A stretch of DNA of 64,000 nt from NCBI RefSeq assembly GCF_003014695.1, contig NZ_PYAS01000002.1, positions 434,001-498,000 of the forward strand, written 5' to 3'. A program made the position numbers and the translations under genes. The stretch's first letter is position 1, and every line of letters starts with the position of its first letter. The DNA comes from Dyadobacter jiangsuensis. GTDB lineage: Bacteria > Bacteroidota > Bacteroidia > Cytophagales > Spirosomataceae. The notes under the pieces were generated by a model. That model did not search any database. It worked only from the letters and a program-made list of their open reading frames with translations, and had not been told where the DNA came from. Positions 35,708-45,006 of this stretch are shown in pieces.

Positions 35708-36352
35708 ATGAAACAAAAATTGATGGCAATTCTGGTCGTGATGACCATAATCACCACCCCTCTCTTAGCCCAGACTACCCCGGCAGGCGGGCCTACTAAA
35801 ATAGGTTACACGAATGTCGACTATATAATCAGCAAATTGCCGGAAGCGAAAGTGATGCAGAACCAGCTGGAAGTAACCAAAGCGCAGTTGGACAAAGCGA
35901 TCGGCGAGACTTACAAAGAGGCTCAGGAGAAATACGAAGCATATCAGAAAAATGGCGCGAACATGACCGACGTTATCCGCGCTGATAAGGAGAAAGAGTT
36001 GCAAAACCTTTCTACCCGCATTGAAGAAATGCGCAACAACGCGCAAACTTCCCTGCAAACAAAACAGCAGCAGTTGCTCGAACCGATCCTGACGAAAGTA
36101 AACAACGCGATCCAGGAAGTAGGTAAAGAAGCTGGTTTCCTTTACATCCTGAACATGGATGCCGGCGCCGGTACAACGCCTATCATCCTTTTCGCAGCGT
36201 CGGAAGAAAACAATGCGACTAACCTGATTCTTCGCAAACTGGGTGTTGATCCAGACAAAGTAGAAGCAGCGACGCCAGCAGCAACAACCCCTGCGGCTAA
36301 GCCAGCTACAACGCCTGCTACCACTCCGGCAACAGCCCCAAAGAAAAAATAA
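35708..36352 (+). CDS. OmpH/Skp-family periplasmic chaperone, second copy
   Basis: This is a paralog of the preceding gene, 214 residues. It has a signal peptide (MKQKLMAILVVMTIITTPLLAQ), the same opening (KIGYTNVDYIISKLPEAK), the two-helix coiled coil, and a closing strand region (FLYILNMDAGAGTTPIILFA). The tail is Ala/Thr/Pro-rich (repeats of PATTPA type). Presence of two Skp copies behind BamA is common in this phylum. A strong terminator follows. Confidence 0.94.
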   Translation: MKQKLMAILVVMTIITTPLLAQTTPAGGPTKIGYTNVDYIISKLPEAKVMQNQLEVTKAQLDKAIGETYKEAQEKYEAYQKNGANMTDVIRADKEKELQNLSTRIEEMRNNAQTSLQTKQQQLLEPILTKVNNAIQEVGKEAGFLYILNMDAGAGTTPIILFAASEENNATNLILRKLGVDPDKVEAATPAATTPAAKPATTPATTPATAPKKK

Positions 36353-36372
36353 TAAGGTAGATATTGAACTTT

Positions 36373-36420
36373 AAAAACCGGAGCGCAGTCTTAAAAAGGA
36401 TTGCGCTCCGGTTTTTGTTT
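36373..36420 (+). terminator. Terminator after the skp pair
   Basis: AAAAACCGGAGCGCA (36373-36387) pairs with TGCGCTCCGGTTTTT (36402-36416) over 15 bases with a 14-base loop, followed by GTTT. It ends the uppS-bamA-skp-skp operon. Confidence 0.9.
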
Positions 36421-36630
36421 TGGGTATTTGAGCGTACCGGACTTGCTTTAATTATAATCCTCCTCGAAAGGCCTTATTTGAAAAGTACAAACAGATTTCT
36501 CGCGTGGACCCGTGCTTTCGCGCGTTTCAATTTTACAACTAATCACAGGGCATTCTATACAGGATTTACTAGTTTTGCGTTAAATTTTAAGTGCTCTCTC
36601 ACCCATGGAATTAATTATATTTTTGATGTC

Positions 36631-38229
36631 ATGCTAACAAGAAAAATTCATAAAATACTGATCCTTTTGATACCCGTTTTTGTAGTACTGAGGGCGCAGG
36701 GGCAGGATAATATGAAGAACACCTCGACGGGCCCGTTACAGCTCGTGTTCCCGACGGAAGCGGAGTGGAACGTACTTTATGAGGGAAAAGAGATCAATTT
36801 TCATTTGCAGGTCAAAGGGGGGAAGAGTGATTCGGTGCGGTATTCGGTGGCTAGCGGCCTGGTGAAGGATATGAAATTTGATTCTACCGGGCATTTCGTA
36901 TGGACACCCGGGTTTGATATCGCCGACCGCATTAATACCACTAAATCGTTTCCGGTTGTGTTCGAAGCATTGAATACCGCCGGCGAAAGCGTCTCGCGTG
37001 AGATCGTTTTCAAAGTAAACCACGTGAACCGCCCCCCGCAGGTCGACGAGCTGCAACCGTTTTATGTGCAATACAAAACGCAGAATGTTTACAAGATAGA
37101 CATGGGAGCCGTTCGGGACCCTGACGGCGATCCGATCGTGTTCGTACCCATTTTGGAAGAAATGCCGGAGGCGATGAAATTGTCGGCTGCGGGCGAGATA
37201 ACCTGGGAGCCATCGAGCGTCCAATTCGGCATTTTGAAAAAGGGACCGCGGTATATGGAGTTTTGGGTAGAGGACCAGCCGTCGAAAGCACGTACCAAAG
37301 GTCGTCTGAAACTGGATGTGACCCAAATGGACCTGGCGCCCGACTTCACCATCATTCCGCAGCAGTCGGTGATCCGCAGTGCGGAGAACAACCGCATCAA
37401 CCTGCGATTTACGCTGTCGGACCCGAATGGAGAGGAAGATATCACAACATTCAATTTTATCTCCGAAAACAAGAAGGTTCCGCAAAGCGCATTGGTGAAA
37501 AATACCGCCACCAGCTATGAGTTCATCTGGGAGCCTGGTTATGACTTCGTAAAGGATCCATTCGATACACTGGCATTCAATATCATATTCTACGTGCTGG
37601 ATAAGGCTCAGAACAAGAAGGAGCGTACAGTGAAGTTTGTGATTAAGAACACCATCGACGAAAGCCTGCGCGACACGTATGTGTACAACCTGTATAGGGG
37701 CGCGCTCGTGAATGCATGGGGACTTATCGAACAGATGACGGAGAAGGAGCAAGAGCTCAAAAAGGCTTATACCCGCGCCAAGAAGGGTAAGCGAAGCAGG
37801 TCGTTGCTGAATGCTTCACTGGGGGCCACGACAGGTCTTGCGCCGGTGATCGCCACGGACAATCAAAAAACCCGCGGTTACATCACTACGATCGGCGGTA
37901 CCACGGTTGCGACGGTGGGAACGCTGGAGGCAACGGAAGTAATCGGGAAATCAGTGAACGGCTTGCTCGACAGGTTCAACTATGTAATGCAGAAGAAAAA
38001 CGAATTGCAGAATAAGGGCGACGTCTTTGCACGGGAATGGGGCCAGAAATCGGCCCGCCGCCAGCCTGACTTCATTAGGAAGCTCGACGAATTTAAAGCG
38101 CTGATGAACCTAAGCGGGCTTGTAGCTCTGGAACTCGACGCCAACTGGGAGAACAAGAAAGAGGCGACAGACGTAGCGATTAAGAAGACATTCAAGGATT
38201 TTGTTCCCTACACCAAGGACGAGAACTGA
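36631..38229 (+). CDS. Exported protein with Ig-like domains, unknown function
   Basis: The ATG at 36631 gives 532 residues with a signal peptide (LTRKIHKILILLIPVFVVLR). The frame stays open back to 36364, but that stretch holds the upstream terminator and is rejected. Two or three Ig- or cadherin-like domains fill about residues 30-350 (DPDGDPIVFVPILEEMPEAM, then LRFTLSDPNGEEDITTF; NRPPQ linkers are typical). The last 180 residues are helical with a basic stretch (RAKKGKRSRS), a Gly/Thr-rich segment and a final helix bundle. It might sit on the cell surface or in the periplasm; no known function is recognised. Confidence 0.85.
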   Translation: MLTRKIHKILILLIPVFVVLRAQGQDNMKNTSTGPLQLVFPTEAEWNVLYEGKEINFHLQVKGGKSDSVRYSVASGLVKDMKFDSTGHFVWTPGFDIADRINTTKSFPVVFEALNTAGESVSREIVFKVNHVNRPPQVDELQPFYVQYKTQNVYKIDMGAVRDPDGDPIVFVPILEEMPEAMKLSAAGEITWEPSSVQFGILKKGPRYMEFWVEDQPSKARTKGRLKLDVTQMDLAPDFTIIPQQSVIRSAENNRINLRFTLSDPNGEEDITTFNFISENKKVPQSALVKNTATSYEFIWEPGYDFVKDPFDTLAFNIIFYVLDKAQNKKERTVKFVIKNTIDESLRDTYVYNLYRGALVNAWGLIEQMTEKEQELKKAYTRAKKGKRSRSLLNASLGATTGLAPVIATDNQKTRGYITTIGGTTVATVGTLEATEVIGKSVNGLLDRFNYVMQKKNELQNKGDVFAREWGQKSARRQPDFIRKLDEFKALMNLSGLVALELDANWENKKEATDVAIKKTFKDFVPYTKDEN

Positions 38230-38246
38230 TTTGAAAAGTATACCCA

Positions 38247-38278
38247 CAAAAAAAGAGAGCTAGATGCTCTCTTTTTTA
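38247..38278. terminator. Bidirectional terminator overlapping the lspA stop
   Basis: AGAGAGC (38254-38260) pairs with GCTCTCT (38266-38272) around TAGAT. A-run before and T-run after allow action on both strands. The lspA stop codon (38260-38262) lies in the stem. Confidence 0.8.
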
Positions 38279-38985
38279 TTTTCATCTTCTTCCTCTGTGG
38301 AAGTAGGTGTCGGAATATCATTTCGGGGATCTGCTTCGGATGCTCCTTCCTCCTTTTCTCCTTCCTCCCTTTCCTCCTTCTCTTCCTCTTCTGGCTCCGG
38401 CCCATGCGAATGGAAACTTCCCTGGAATATCAGAATGCTGCAAACGCCTAGGAAAATGCAGGAATCGGCGATGTTGAAGATCGGTGTCGAGTAGTACTGC
38501 CCGCCCCATACCGGAACCCAATCGGGAATGAAACCTTCCCAAAAGTCGACGAAGATCATATCGATCACTTGTCCGTGGAACCACGGGGTAGGAGATCCGT
38601 AAGGCGCATTGCCCAGGAGCACGCCATAGAAAGTGCTGTCGATCACGTTACCGACCGCTCCGGCGAGGATCATCGCCAATGCCCAAAGCAGCCCCTTTGA
38701 GGCGCCCGCGCGCGCGAGGTGGATCATATAGCCACCAATGGCGACCATTGCCACGAGACGGAACAATGTCAGGAATAATTTACCATATTCATGCCCGAGC
38801 TGCATGCCGAAGGCCATGCCGGGGTTCAGTACATAATGCAGTTTCAACCAGTCCCCGATCAGCGCGATCTGTCCTGAAAAGCCGGGTTGCATGTATTGAT
38901 GAACCAGCAGTTTGGAAGCCTGATCAATCCCGATAAGGAGTACGCTGAAGAGTAGGTAAGGGGCTGGATTTCTGGATTGGTTCAT
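38260..38985 (-). CDS. lspA: Lipoprotein signal peptidase with acidic C-terminal tail
   Basis: Signal peptidase II cleaves prolipoproteins in the inner membrane. The 241-residue protein has four membrane segments, the conserved DQASKLLV (D21) and the two catalytic aspartates D116 (GNVIDS) and D174 (FNIADS). Family members are usually 160-210 residues. Here residues from about 195 on form a Glu-rich low-complexity tail with a Pro/Thr end. The large periplasmic loop between D116 and D174 is also longer than in E. coli. It follows proline dehydrogenase by 51 bases on the same strand. Confidence 0.96.
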   Translation of the reverse strand: MNQSRNPAPYLLFSVLLIGIDQASKLLVHQYMQPGFSGQIALIGDWLKLHYVLNPGMAFGMQLGHEYGKLFLTLFRLVAMVAIGGYMIHLARAGASKGLLWALAMILAGAVGNVIDSTFYGVLLGNAPYGSPTPWFHGQVIDMIFVDFWEGFIPDWVPVWGGQYYSTPIFNIADSCIFLGVCSILIFQGSFHSHGPEPEEEEKEEREEGEKEEGASEADPRNDIPTPTSTEEEDENKKESI

Positions 38986-39036
38986 TCGGTTTTTAATACA
39001 ATTGACAAATTTTGGAATGCGAAAGTAATAACTTAC

Positions 39037-40239
39037 TTATAAAGAACCGATTCCTCTTCTCTTCAATTCACTTTTAACTAGCAAAAACTCGCGGCTGCTC
39101 TGGCCTGCAATGGACGTGTTTTCCTCGGCGCGACGGATCAGATACGGCAATACCGCATCGATAGGGCCGTAAGGGACATATTTGGCCACATTATAGCCTG
39201 CCTTGGCCAGATTGAAGGAGATATTATCACTCATGCCAAGCAACTGGGCAAACCAGATACGATCGTCGTTGCGCTCAATGCCCAGCTTCTGCATTTTGAG
39301 GGCGCAATACTGCGAGCTGTATTCATTATGCGTTCCAAGGCAGATTGAGATATGTTCGAGGCGGTCGAGGCAGAAATCGATGGCCAGATTGTAATCCGTA
39401 TCGGTAGCTTCCTTCGAAGTGTGAATAGGGTTGAAATACTCCTGCTCACGCGCACGCAACCTTTCCTTTTCCATGTAAGCGCCGCGCACGAGCTTGCCGC
39501 CAATGTAATAGCCCTTTTGACGTGCAACGAGAAAGGCCGTTTTCAGCGCTTCGAGGGTTTCGTGGCGGTAAAGCTGGTAAGTATTATAAACGATTGGCCG
39601 CTCGCGGTTGAATAGCTGCATCATTTCATAAGCCAGGTCGTCGATTACGCCCTGGATCCAGCTTTCTTCGGCGTCGATGAAAATCCGTACGTTATGTTCG
39701 TGTGCGTGTGCACACAGGCGTTGCACGCGCTGGCGTGCCCGCTCGAAGGCTGCTTTTTCTTCTTCCGAGAGCGAATCTTTCTTTTGCACCTTTTCGAGCA
39801 GGTCCGATGAGGCAACTCCGGTGACTTTAAATACCGAAAAAGGAATGGTATCGGAGCCCGTCGCTTTGTCGATGGTTTTGAGGATTTCGGCCGCAGTAGT
39901 GTCGAAACTGGCTTCTTCATCTTCTCCTTCAACGGAATAATCCAGTATCGTTCCTATGCCCGACTGGCGCAGGGAGGCGATGGTTGCATCGCAGTCGTTA
40001 ATCGTCTCACCGCCACAGAATTGTTCAAAAATCGTGACCCGAATGAGATTTTTTATAGGTAAGTTAAGTTTTAGCGCGAGCTTTATAAAAAAAGTGCCTA
40101 AATTTACGACTCGAGCCTGATTCATAAGGCTGAATAACCAGTATGTCTTCCTTAGTTTAGCGTCTGATTTGGATGCAAAGGCAACGGAAGTATCTTCAAA
40201 AAATACAGGTATTTGGTCGTTTGGTGACGGATATGCCAT
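39037..40239 (-). CDS. Proline dehydrogenase
   Basis: This FAD enzyme oxidises proline to pyrroline-5-carboxylate. The 400-residue protein is the monofunctional type, with the TIM-barrel motifs RIFIDAEESWIQ, GGKLVRGAYMEKER and, near the C-terminus, YVPYGPIDAVLPYLIRRAEEN, quoted in part as YLIRRAEEN, which is the substrate-binding signature. There is no attached P5C dehydrogenase domain. It is divergent from the DAHP synthase fusion and upstream of lspA on the same strand. Confidence 0.95.
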   Translation of the reverse strand: MAYPSPNDQIPVFFEDTSVAFASKSDAKLRKTYWLFSLMNQARVVNLGTFFIKLALKLNLPIKNLIRVTIFEQFCGGETINDCDATIASLRQSGIGTILDYSVEGEDEEASFDTTAAEILKTIDKATGSDTIPFSVFKVTGVASSDLLEKVQKKDSLSEEEKAAFERARQRVQRLCAHAHEHNVRIFIDAEESWIQGVIDDLAYEMMQLFNRERPIVYNTYQLYRHETLEALKTAFLVARQKGYYIGGKLVRGAYMEKERLRAREQEYFNPIHTSKEATDTDYNLAIDFCLDRLEHISICLGTHNEYSSQYCALKMQKLGIERNDDRIWFAQLLGMSDNISFNLAKAGYNVAKYVPYGPIDAVLPYLIRRAEENTSIAGQSSREFLLVKSELKRRGIGSL

Positions 40240-40427
40240 TTTTGATGTACGTTTTTCCTGAGTAACTGTTTAACAATTCATTATCTAACCACAGGAAGAA
40301 AGTAATACGCATTAAGAAGTTGATTGACTTTTATGGGGTCAAATGTACGGGCATTCGAAGAAATACGCATAATGCCGGATCAAAATATTACAATTATCAA
40401 TTTTTTATTAAGGACAAGTTTTTGAGT

Positions 40428-41522
40428 ATGAATGCTTCTTTAGATATCCTACCGCTTAGCAGTTGGATCAATACCGAAGGAAAGCCTTTGGTAATCGCCG
40501 GGCCTTGCAGCGCAGAGACCGAGGAACAAATGTTAGAAACCGCAACCCAGATCAAAGAGGAAGGATTTGCGCACGTGATCCGTGCAGGGGTGTGGAAACC
40601 GAGAACTCGTCCAGGCAGCTTTGAAGGCATGGGAGAGGCAGCTTTGCCATGGTTGCAAGTGGTGAAACAGCAAACAGGCCTGCCTGTGGCTGTGGAAGTT
40701 GCTACGCCTCAGCATATCGAACTGGCATTGAAATACGGCGTTGATATCCTTTGGGTTGGTGCACGTACAACCGTGAACCCGTTCAACGTACAGGAACTTG
40801 CTGATGCCCTGAAAGGAATTGATGTACCTGTATTGGTTAAAAACCCTGTAAACCCTGACCTGCAATTGTGGGTTGGAGCCCTGGAACGTCTGAACCAGGC
40901 TGGCGTGAAAAAACTCGGTGCAATCCACCGCGGTTTCTCGAACGCACAGGAGCATAAGTTCCGTAACTCCCCGATGTGGAATATCGCGATCGAATTGAAA
41001 ACGATTTTCCCTCAGCTGCCGGTAATCGGTGACCCTAGCCACATGGCTGGAAAGCGTGCTTACCTGTACGAAATCGCTCAGCGCGCGCTTGACTTGCACT
41101 ACGACGGTCTGATCATCGAATCGCACCGCGATCCGGACAAAGCATGGTCTGACGCTGCACAACAGCTGACACCAGCTGCATTAGGACAAATGCTGCACGA
41201 CCTGCACGTTCGTAAAGAATCATATGGCAGCGACTACGCGTCACAACTGGAAATTATCCGTGGCAAAATCGATAACCTCGACCGCGAATTGCTCGAAACT
41301 TTGGCAAACCGTATGGCTTTGGTTGAGAAACTGGCGGAATACAAACGTGATAACAACGTTGCCGCTTACCAGGTGGATCGTTTCCGCGAAGTGTTGGAAA
41401 CCCGCGCTGGTTGGGGCCGCAGCCTGAATCTGTATCCAAACCTGGTGGACGAATTGTTCAAACTCGTTCACATGGAGTCTATCCGCAAGCAAACCGAGGT
41501 GATGAACCAAGTGAATGCCTAA
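40428..41522 (+). CDS. Bifunctional DAHP synthase / chorismate mutase (AroQ type)
   Basis: The fusion covers the first step of the shikimate pathway and the branch to prephenate. The start at 40428 gives 364 residues (MNASLDILPLSSWINTEGKP). The class I DAHP synthase domain of the KDSA-like subgroup occupies about residues 15-265, with VIAGPCSAETEEQM, WKPRTRPGSFEGMG, GARTTVNPFNVQ and GDPSHMAGKRAY. The AroQ chorismate mutase helices occupy about 273-360 (IRGKIDNLDRELLETLANRM, AEYKRDNNVAAYQVDRFREV). In such fusions the mutase domain often carries feedback control by prephenate; here that is inferred. A terminator follows. Confidence 0.94.
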   Translation: MNASLDILPLSSWINTEGKPLVIAGPCSAETEEQMLETATQIKEEGFAHVIRAGVWKPRTRPGSFEGMGEAALPWLQVVKQQTGLPVAVEVATPQHIELALKYGVDILWVGARTTVNPFNVQELADALKGIDVPVLVKNPVNPDLQLWVGALERLNQAGVKKLGAIHRGFSNAQEHKFRNSPMWNIAIELKTIFPQLPVIGDPSHMAGKRAYLYEIAQRALDLHYDGLIIESHRDPDKAWSDAAQQLTPAALGQMLHDLHVRKESYGSDYASQLEIIRGKIDNLDRELLETLANRMALVEKLAEYKRDNNVAAYQVDRFREVLETRAGWGRSLNLYPNLVDELFKLVHMESIRKQTEVMNQVNA

Positions 41523-41546
41523 GACCAGGATTGATCATAAATATGG

Positions 41547-41580
41547 AAAGCCGCTCAGCAATGGGCGGCTTTTCTGTTTT
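41547..41580. terminator. Terminator after the DAHP synthase-chorismate mutase gene
   Basis: AAAGCCGCTC (41547-41556) pairs with GGGCGGCTTT (41563-41572) with one wobble, followed by TTCTGTTTT. It lies 16 bases before the end of the converging SGNH hydrolase gene. Confidence 0.8.
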
Positions 41581-41596
41581 AAGCTAAATGCGTTTT

Positions 41597-42244
41597 TTAA
41601 ATACCCTTCTCCTTTAAAACCCGGCTGATTTCCCCCGCCCATATTTCATACGCTTTGGTATTCAAATGGATTTTATCAGCGGCATACTCAGCGCGGAGAC
41701 CGGTGGAATCGGAAATGAAGCGATTGAGGTCGATGTAAGTGATATTGTTTTGGGTGCAAAAGGAAACCAGAAAGGCATTCAGTGCTTCGACTTCCTTTTT
41801 GCTCGGCGGGTCATGCTGCTTGTAAACCGTGAGTGTTACCACGGGTGTAATGCCGTTTTGCATGAGCATTTCGAGCATTGTTTGGAAGTTGGCCTGGATT
41901 TGTTCCTGCCTGACACCGAGTGTAATATCATTAATACCTCCTTTAATGAAGCAAACTTTGGGATGCAGGTTAATGACGTGCGTCTCGATCAGATTCAGGA
42001 AATGGAAGGTAGCCTGCCCGGGCAATGCATTGTTCATGACATCGGTCCTGCCCAACAGCTCCACCCATTTCCCTTGCGCAGTAATAGAGTTACCATACAT
42101 AACGATCGCCGGATTTCCTTTAATGCGCACAAAGCGTTGTGCGATTTTGTCGCGATAGACGTAAGCGAATGTAAGAAAGGCGGCGATCAGGACGGCATTG
42201 AGCGCCAGCGAGAGGATCAGCAGCTTCCGGTTCTTCATAGACAC
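41597..42244 (-). CDS. SGNH/GDSL-family hydrolase, membrane-anchored
   Basis: This is an esterase-type hydrolase of 215 residues. The N-terminus carries one membrane anchor or uncleaved signal (about residues 8-29). SGNH blocks are present: GNSITAQG (catalytic S53), G75 in LPGQ, GGIND (N105), and ADKIHLN (D190, H193). The GDSL motif is varied to GNSI. The substrate is unknown; acyl groups on surface sugars are a common target. It starts 2 bases after tdk ends, so the two are cotranscribed. Confidence 0.92.
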   Translation of the reverse strand: MSMKNRKLLILSLALNAVLIAAFLTFAYVYRDKIAQRFVRIKGNPAIVMYGNSITAQGKWVELLGRTDVMNNALPGQATFHFLNLIETHVINLHPKVCFIKGGINDITLGVRQEQIQANFQTMLEMLMQNGITPVVTLTVYKQHDPPSKKEVEALNAFLVSFCTQNNITYIDLNRFISDSTGLRAEYAADKIHLNTKAYEIWAGEISRVLKEKGI

Positions 42245-42246
42245 TA

Positions 42247-42834
42247 TCAGGCTTTATCGCCCAGATTGAAGCATCTGCGGCAACGAGCTTCGTACAAATC
42301 CGTTTCGCCGAGAAGCACACGCTCGTCGGAGGGGGAAAGCCGGTAGGAATGCGATGCCACTTCCCCGCAAACCATGCATACAGCATGCACTTTGGTGACA
42401 TATTCCGCAATAGCCATGAGCTGGGGCATGCAGCCGAAGGGTTTGCCTTTGTAATCCATATCGAGGCCTGCGATGATCACGCGCTTGCCGTTATTGGCCA
42501 GCTGGTCGCATACATCCACAATTCCTTCGTCGAAAAACTGGGCTTCGTCGATACCCACCACCTCGCAATTTTGCGCCAGGTCTGATATTTGCTGGGCCGA
42601 TTGTACGGGTATCGAGGGGATCGAATTGTCATTATGGGAAACAATGTTCTCTTCGTGGTATCGTTTATCAAGCGCAGGTTTGAAAATCTGAATCTTTTGC
42701 CGGGCAAGTTTGGCGCGGTTGAGCAAGCGAATCAGTTCTTCGGTTTTGCCCGAAAACATCGATCCGCAAATCACTTCGATCCAACCGGTGCGGGGATTTT
42801 GAAATTCTCTTCTGTGGGATGGTTCTACAAACAT
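42247..42834 (-). CDS. tdk: Thymidine kinase
   Basis: The enzyme phosphorylates thymidine in the salvage pathway. The 195-residue type II kinase has the P-loop GSMFSGKT (24-31), the DEAQFF motif with catalytic E97, the lasso region near [10 protein letters not shown], and a structural zinc site of four cysteines (C153, C156, C185, C188). Length is normal. It leads into the SGNH hydrolase gene. Confidence 0.97.
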   Translation of the reverse strand: MFVEPSHRREFQNPRTGWIEVICGSMFSGKTEELIRLLNRAKLARQKIQIFKPALDKRYHEENIVSHNDNSIPSIPVQSAQQISDLAQNCEVVGIDEAQFFDEGIVDVCDQLANNGKRVIIAGLDMDYKGKPFGCMPQLMAIAEYVTKVHAVCMVCGEVASHSYRLSPSDERVLLGETDLYEARCRRCFNLGDKA

Positions 42835-42937
42835 ATTTTGGTGCCCGACCGACCATTTGAAAGGTCGATTTTTATTTTATATTTACAAATCAAACATATT
42901 TTTCCCAACACTACGTTACCAAAATTGCTTATTCGTT

Positions 42938-44062
42938 ATGCCGGATAATCTGAATTCAATCGCACTCAACCAGTACTCCGCACGGTTCACAACAACAGTT
43001 TTGAACGAAGTGTACAGGTCGCAGGACGTCATTACCGGTGCCGGATTATTAAAACTGACACCCGTAAGACAGGTCAACCTGGGTATTCTCAACCGCCTGT
43101 TCGAAGAATGGAAAAACAACGCCGAAGCCTTCCGCAGCCCTTATTTTGATTTTTCCAATGAAGAAGTAAAAAGTGCACTGGAAGAATTCATGAACACGGC
43201 TTCGCAGCACATCGCCGTGAAACGCGCCGACCTCGAACCGCTATTGTCCGATTCGGTGAAGGAATCGCTGAAACTCCTCCTGACACCCGCAAATTACTTT
43301 GAAGACAAAATCAGGGCTGTCGCCGACGCTGAGTTTACCCACCCGAAGGCCGAGCAGCTCGTTAAATATACGCACATCCACCGCGGCGTCGCCGAAGCAT
43401 TGCTCGGCCGCCTGACCGATAGTGGATCCGATTCGGTGTACCAGACGCAGGCTGTGAGCTGGTTGTACGAGTTCAAGGATAATGCCGATCTGATCGACAA
43501 TACCGAGGAGCACCTGATCCAATTCGCAGAGATCTTCCCGATCAATATCAGCGAGCTGCAAATTCAGGAAGCCGGTAAACCTGCCGCTGCCTCGCAGGCG
43601 CAGCCCCACAAGCACGAATCGTTTTTCGATTCGGCTTTCAGCCAGTTGGAGCCTAGTACTGCCCGCCCGGTAGCACCGCGTGCAGAACCAGCTTCTGCGG
43701 TGATCGGCGAGATCGTAGCGAAGGCCAATACCGTGCAAAGCCCGGAAAGGGACTCTTTGAATAACCGTTTCAAAGTTGAGATCCCCAAGCCTACGGAAGA
43801 TAAATCGTACGGTACTGTACCTTTGAAAGTAGAGAACATCGCAGGCAGCATTCCGCTGGGTCAGCGTTTTATGTTTGTAAACCAGCTTTTCGATCGCAAC
43901 AGTGAGCATTTCGACAAAGCCATTTACGAGCTCGACCGCGTGAAGAGCTTCGAGGAAGCCGAAAACCTGATCTGGCATCGCTACGCTTCCAAATATGCAT
44001 GGGATGTGAACGGGGAGGCCGTTACCGCGTTACTCGCGATCGTGAAAAGGAAATTTGCTTAA
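42938..44062 (+). CDS. Conserved hypothetical protein, Bacteroidota type
   Basis: The ATG at 42938 gives 374 residues (MPDNLNSIALNQYSARFTTT); the frame is open upstream to 42857 but those residues look like promoter DNA. No signal peptide or membrane segment is seen. The N-terminal 210 residues are helical. A Pro/Ala/Gln-rich linker lies at about 210-280. The last 75 residues (IPLGQRFMFVNQLFDRNSEH, then WDVNGEAVTALLAIVKRKF) resemble a C-terminal domain I have seen in many Bacteroidota hypothetical proteins. Function unknown. A terminator follows. Confidence 0.85.
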   Translation: MPDNLNSIALNQYSARFTTTVLNEVYRSQDVITGAGLLKLTPVRQVNLGILNRLFEEWKNNAEAFRSPYFDFSNEEVKSALEEFMNTASQHIAVKRADLEPLLSDSVKESLKLLLTPANYFEDKIRAVADAEFTHPKAEQLVKYTHIHRGVAEALLGRLTDSGSDSVYQTQAVSWLYEFKDNADLIDNTEEHLIQFAEIFPINISELQIQEAGKPAAASQAQPHKHESFFDSAFSQLEPSTARPVAPRAEPASAVIGEIVAKANTVQSPERDSLNNRFKVEIPKPTEDKSYGTVPLKVENIAGSIPLGQRFMFVNQLFDRNSEHFDKAIYELDRVKSFEEAENLIWHRYASKYAWDVNGEAVTALLAIVKRKFA

Positions 44063-44083
44063 AAACATTTAAATATCGAATCC

Positions 44084-44120
44084 AATGCGCCGGGAGGAAA
44101 CTTCCGGCGCATTTTGTTTA
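44084..44120. terminator. Terminator between the hypothetical and the HMG-CoA-lyase-like gene
   Basis: AATGCGCCGG (44084-44093) pairs with CCGGCGCATT (44104-44113), followed by TTGTTT. The genes converge here and the right end overlaps the neighbouring stop codon. Confidence 0.8.
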
Positions 44121-44963
44121 TCCGACGATCTGCTGGAACATCGAGCGTGCTTTTGCCAGCTCATTGGAGTCGAGGCAAAGGAGTTCTTTTTGCTCTTTGG
44201 CAAAATCCACCAGCCGTTCGGTAGGCATGTTGCCCACAAGGTCATCCTGGGCCATCGGGCAGCCGCCATAACCGAGCAATGCACCATCAAAACGACGACA
44301 GCCGGCATCGTAGGCTGCCTGTACTTTCGTGCGCCAGTCGTCCGGGCGCGTGTGGAAATGCGCGCCGAATTCCAGTTCGGGATAATAGGGGATCAATGCC
44401 GTGAAAAGCCAGCCGATATCATTCACCTGTGCAACGCCGACAGTATCCGCGAGAGAAAAGGTATTGGCGCCCAGTTTTGAAAGTTTTTCCACCCATTCCA
44501 TCACAATCTCAGGTGCCCAGGCATCACCATAAGGATTCCCGAAACCCATTGAAATGTAGATCACCAGTTCCTTTTTGTGTTTCACGCACAAATCAGCAAT
44601 GCGTTTCACCCGGTCAAACGACTCTGCAATGGTCGCCTGCGTGTTCCGCATCTGAAATGTTTCCGAAATGGAGAACGGGTAACCCAGGTAACCAATCTGC
44701 TCGAATGCACACGCATCGGTTGCGCCGCGTTCGTTGGCGACGATGGCTAGCAAGCTGGTATTGCTGCCTGAAAGATCGAGCCGATCGGCAATCCAGGCCG
44801 TGTCCTGCATTTGAGGGATAGCTTTGGATGACACAAAGCTGCCGAAATCGATCGTATCAAAACCGACCCGGATGAGCTGGTTCAGATATTCCAGCTTGAT
44901 CTCCGAGGGGATGAAGGGATGAAAGCCTTGCCAGGCATCGCGGGGGCATTCGATGAACTTCAT
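44118..44963 (-). CDS. Hydroxymethylglutaryl-CoA lyase-like enzyme
   Basis: HMG-CoA lyases split HMG-CoA into acetyl-CoA and acetoacetate, for example in leucine breakdown. The 281-residue protein has the aldolase-type barrel with ECPRDAWQGF at the N-terminus, where the conserved Arg and Asp lie. It has FGNPYGDAW, LADTVGVA, the metal-binding histidines in GAHFHTRPDD, and LLGYGGCPMAQDDLVGN with the catalytic cysteine of the GGCP loop. Length fits the bacterial family. Other members of this superfamily act on related acyl-CoAs, so the substrate is not certain. It is a single-gene unit. Confidence 0.88.
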   Translation of the reverse strand: MKFIECPRDAWQGFHPFIPSEIKLEYLNQLIRVGFDTIDFGSFVSSKAIPQMQDTAWIADRLDLSGSNTSLLAIVANERGATDACAFEQIGYLGYPFSISETFQMRNTQATIAESFDRVKRIADLCVKHKKELVIYISMGFGNPYGDAWAPEIVMEWVEKLSKLGANTFSLADTVGVAQVNDIGWLFTALIPYYPELEFGAHFHTRPDDWRTKVQAAYDAGCRRFDGALLGYGGCPMAQDDLVGNMPTERLVDFAKEQKELLCLDSNELAKARSMFQQIVG

Positions 44964-44969
44964 TTTCTA

Positions 44970-45000
44970 ATGAGTGAATGAGTGAATGACTGAATGTGAC
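44970..45000. repeat. Short tandem GAGTGAAT-type repeat
   Basis: Just upstream of the lyase start the sequence reads as 8-base units GAGTGAAT, GAGTGAAT, GACTGAAT and then GTGAC. It resembles the GTCA/TGAC arrays near kbl in spirit though not in unit length. No function is evident. Confidence 0.55.
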
Positions 45001-45006
45001 CGGGGC

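Noticed and set aside
36364..36630. N-terminal extension of the Ig-domain protein
   Set aside because: The bases include the skp terminator hairpin, and a proper signal peptide begins only at 36631.
36736..37752. Open frame of 338 codons on the minus strand inside the Ig-domain gene
   Set aside because: The plus-strand protein has a signal peptide and ordered domains; the antisense frame shows none and reads like a shadow.
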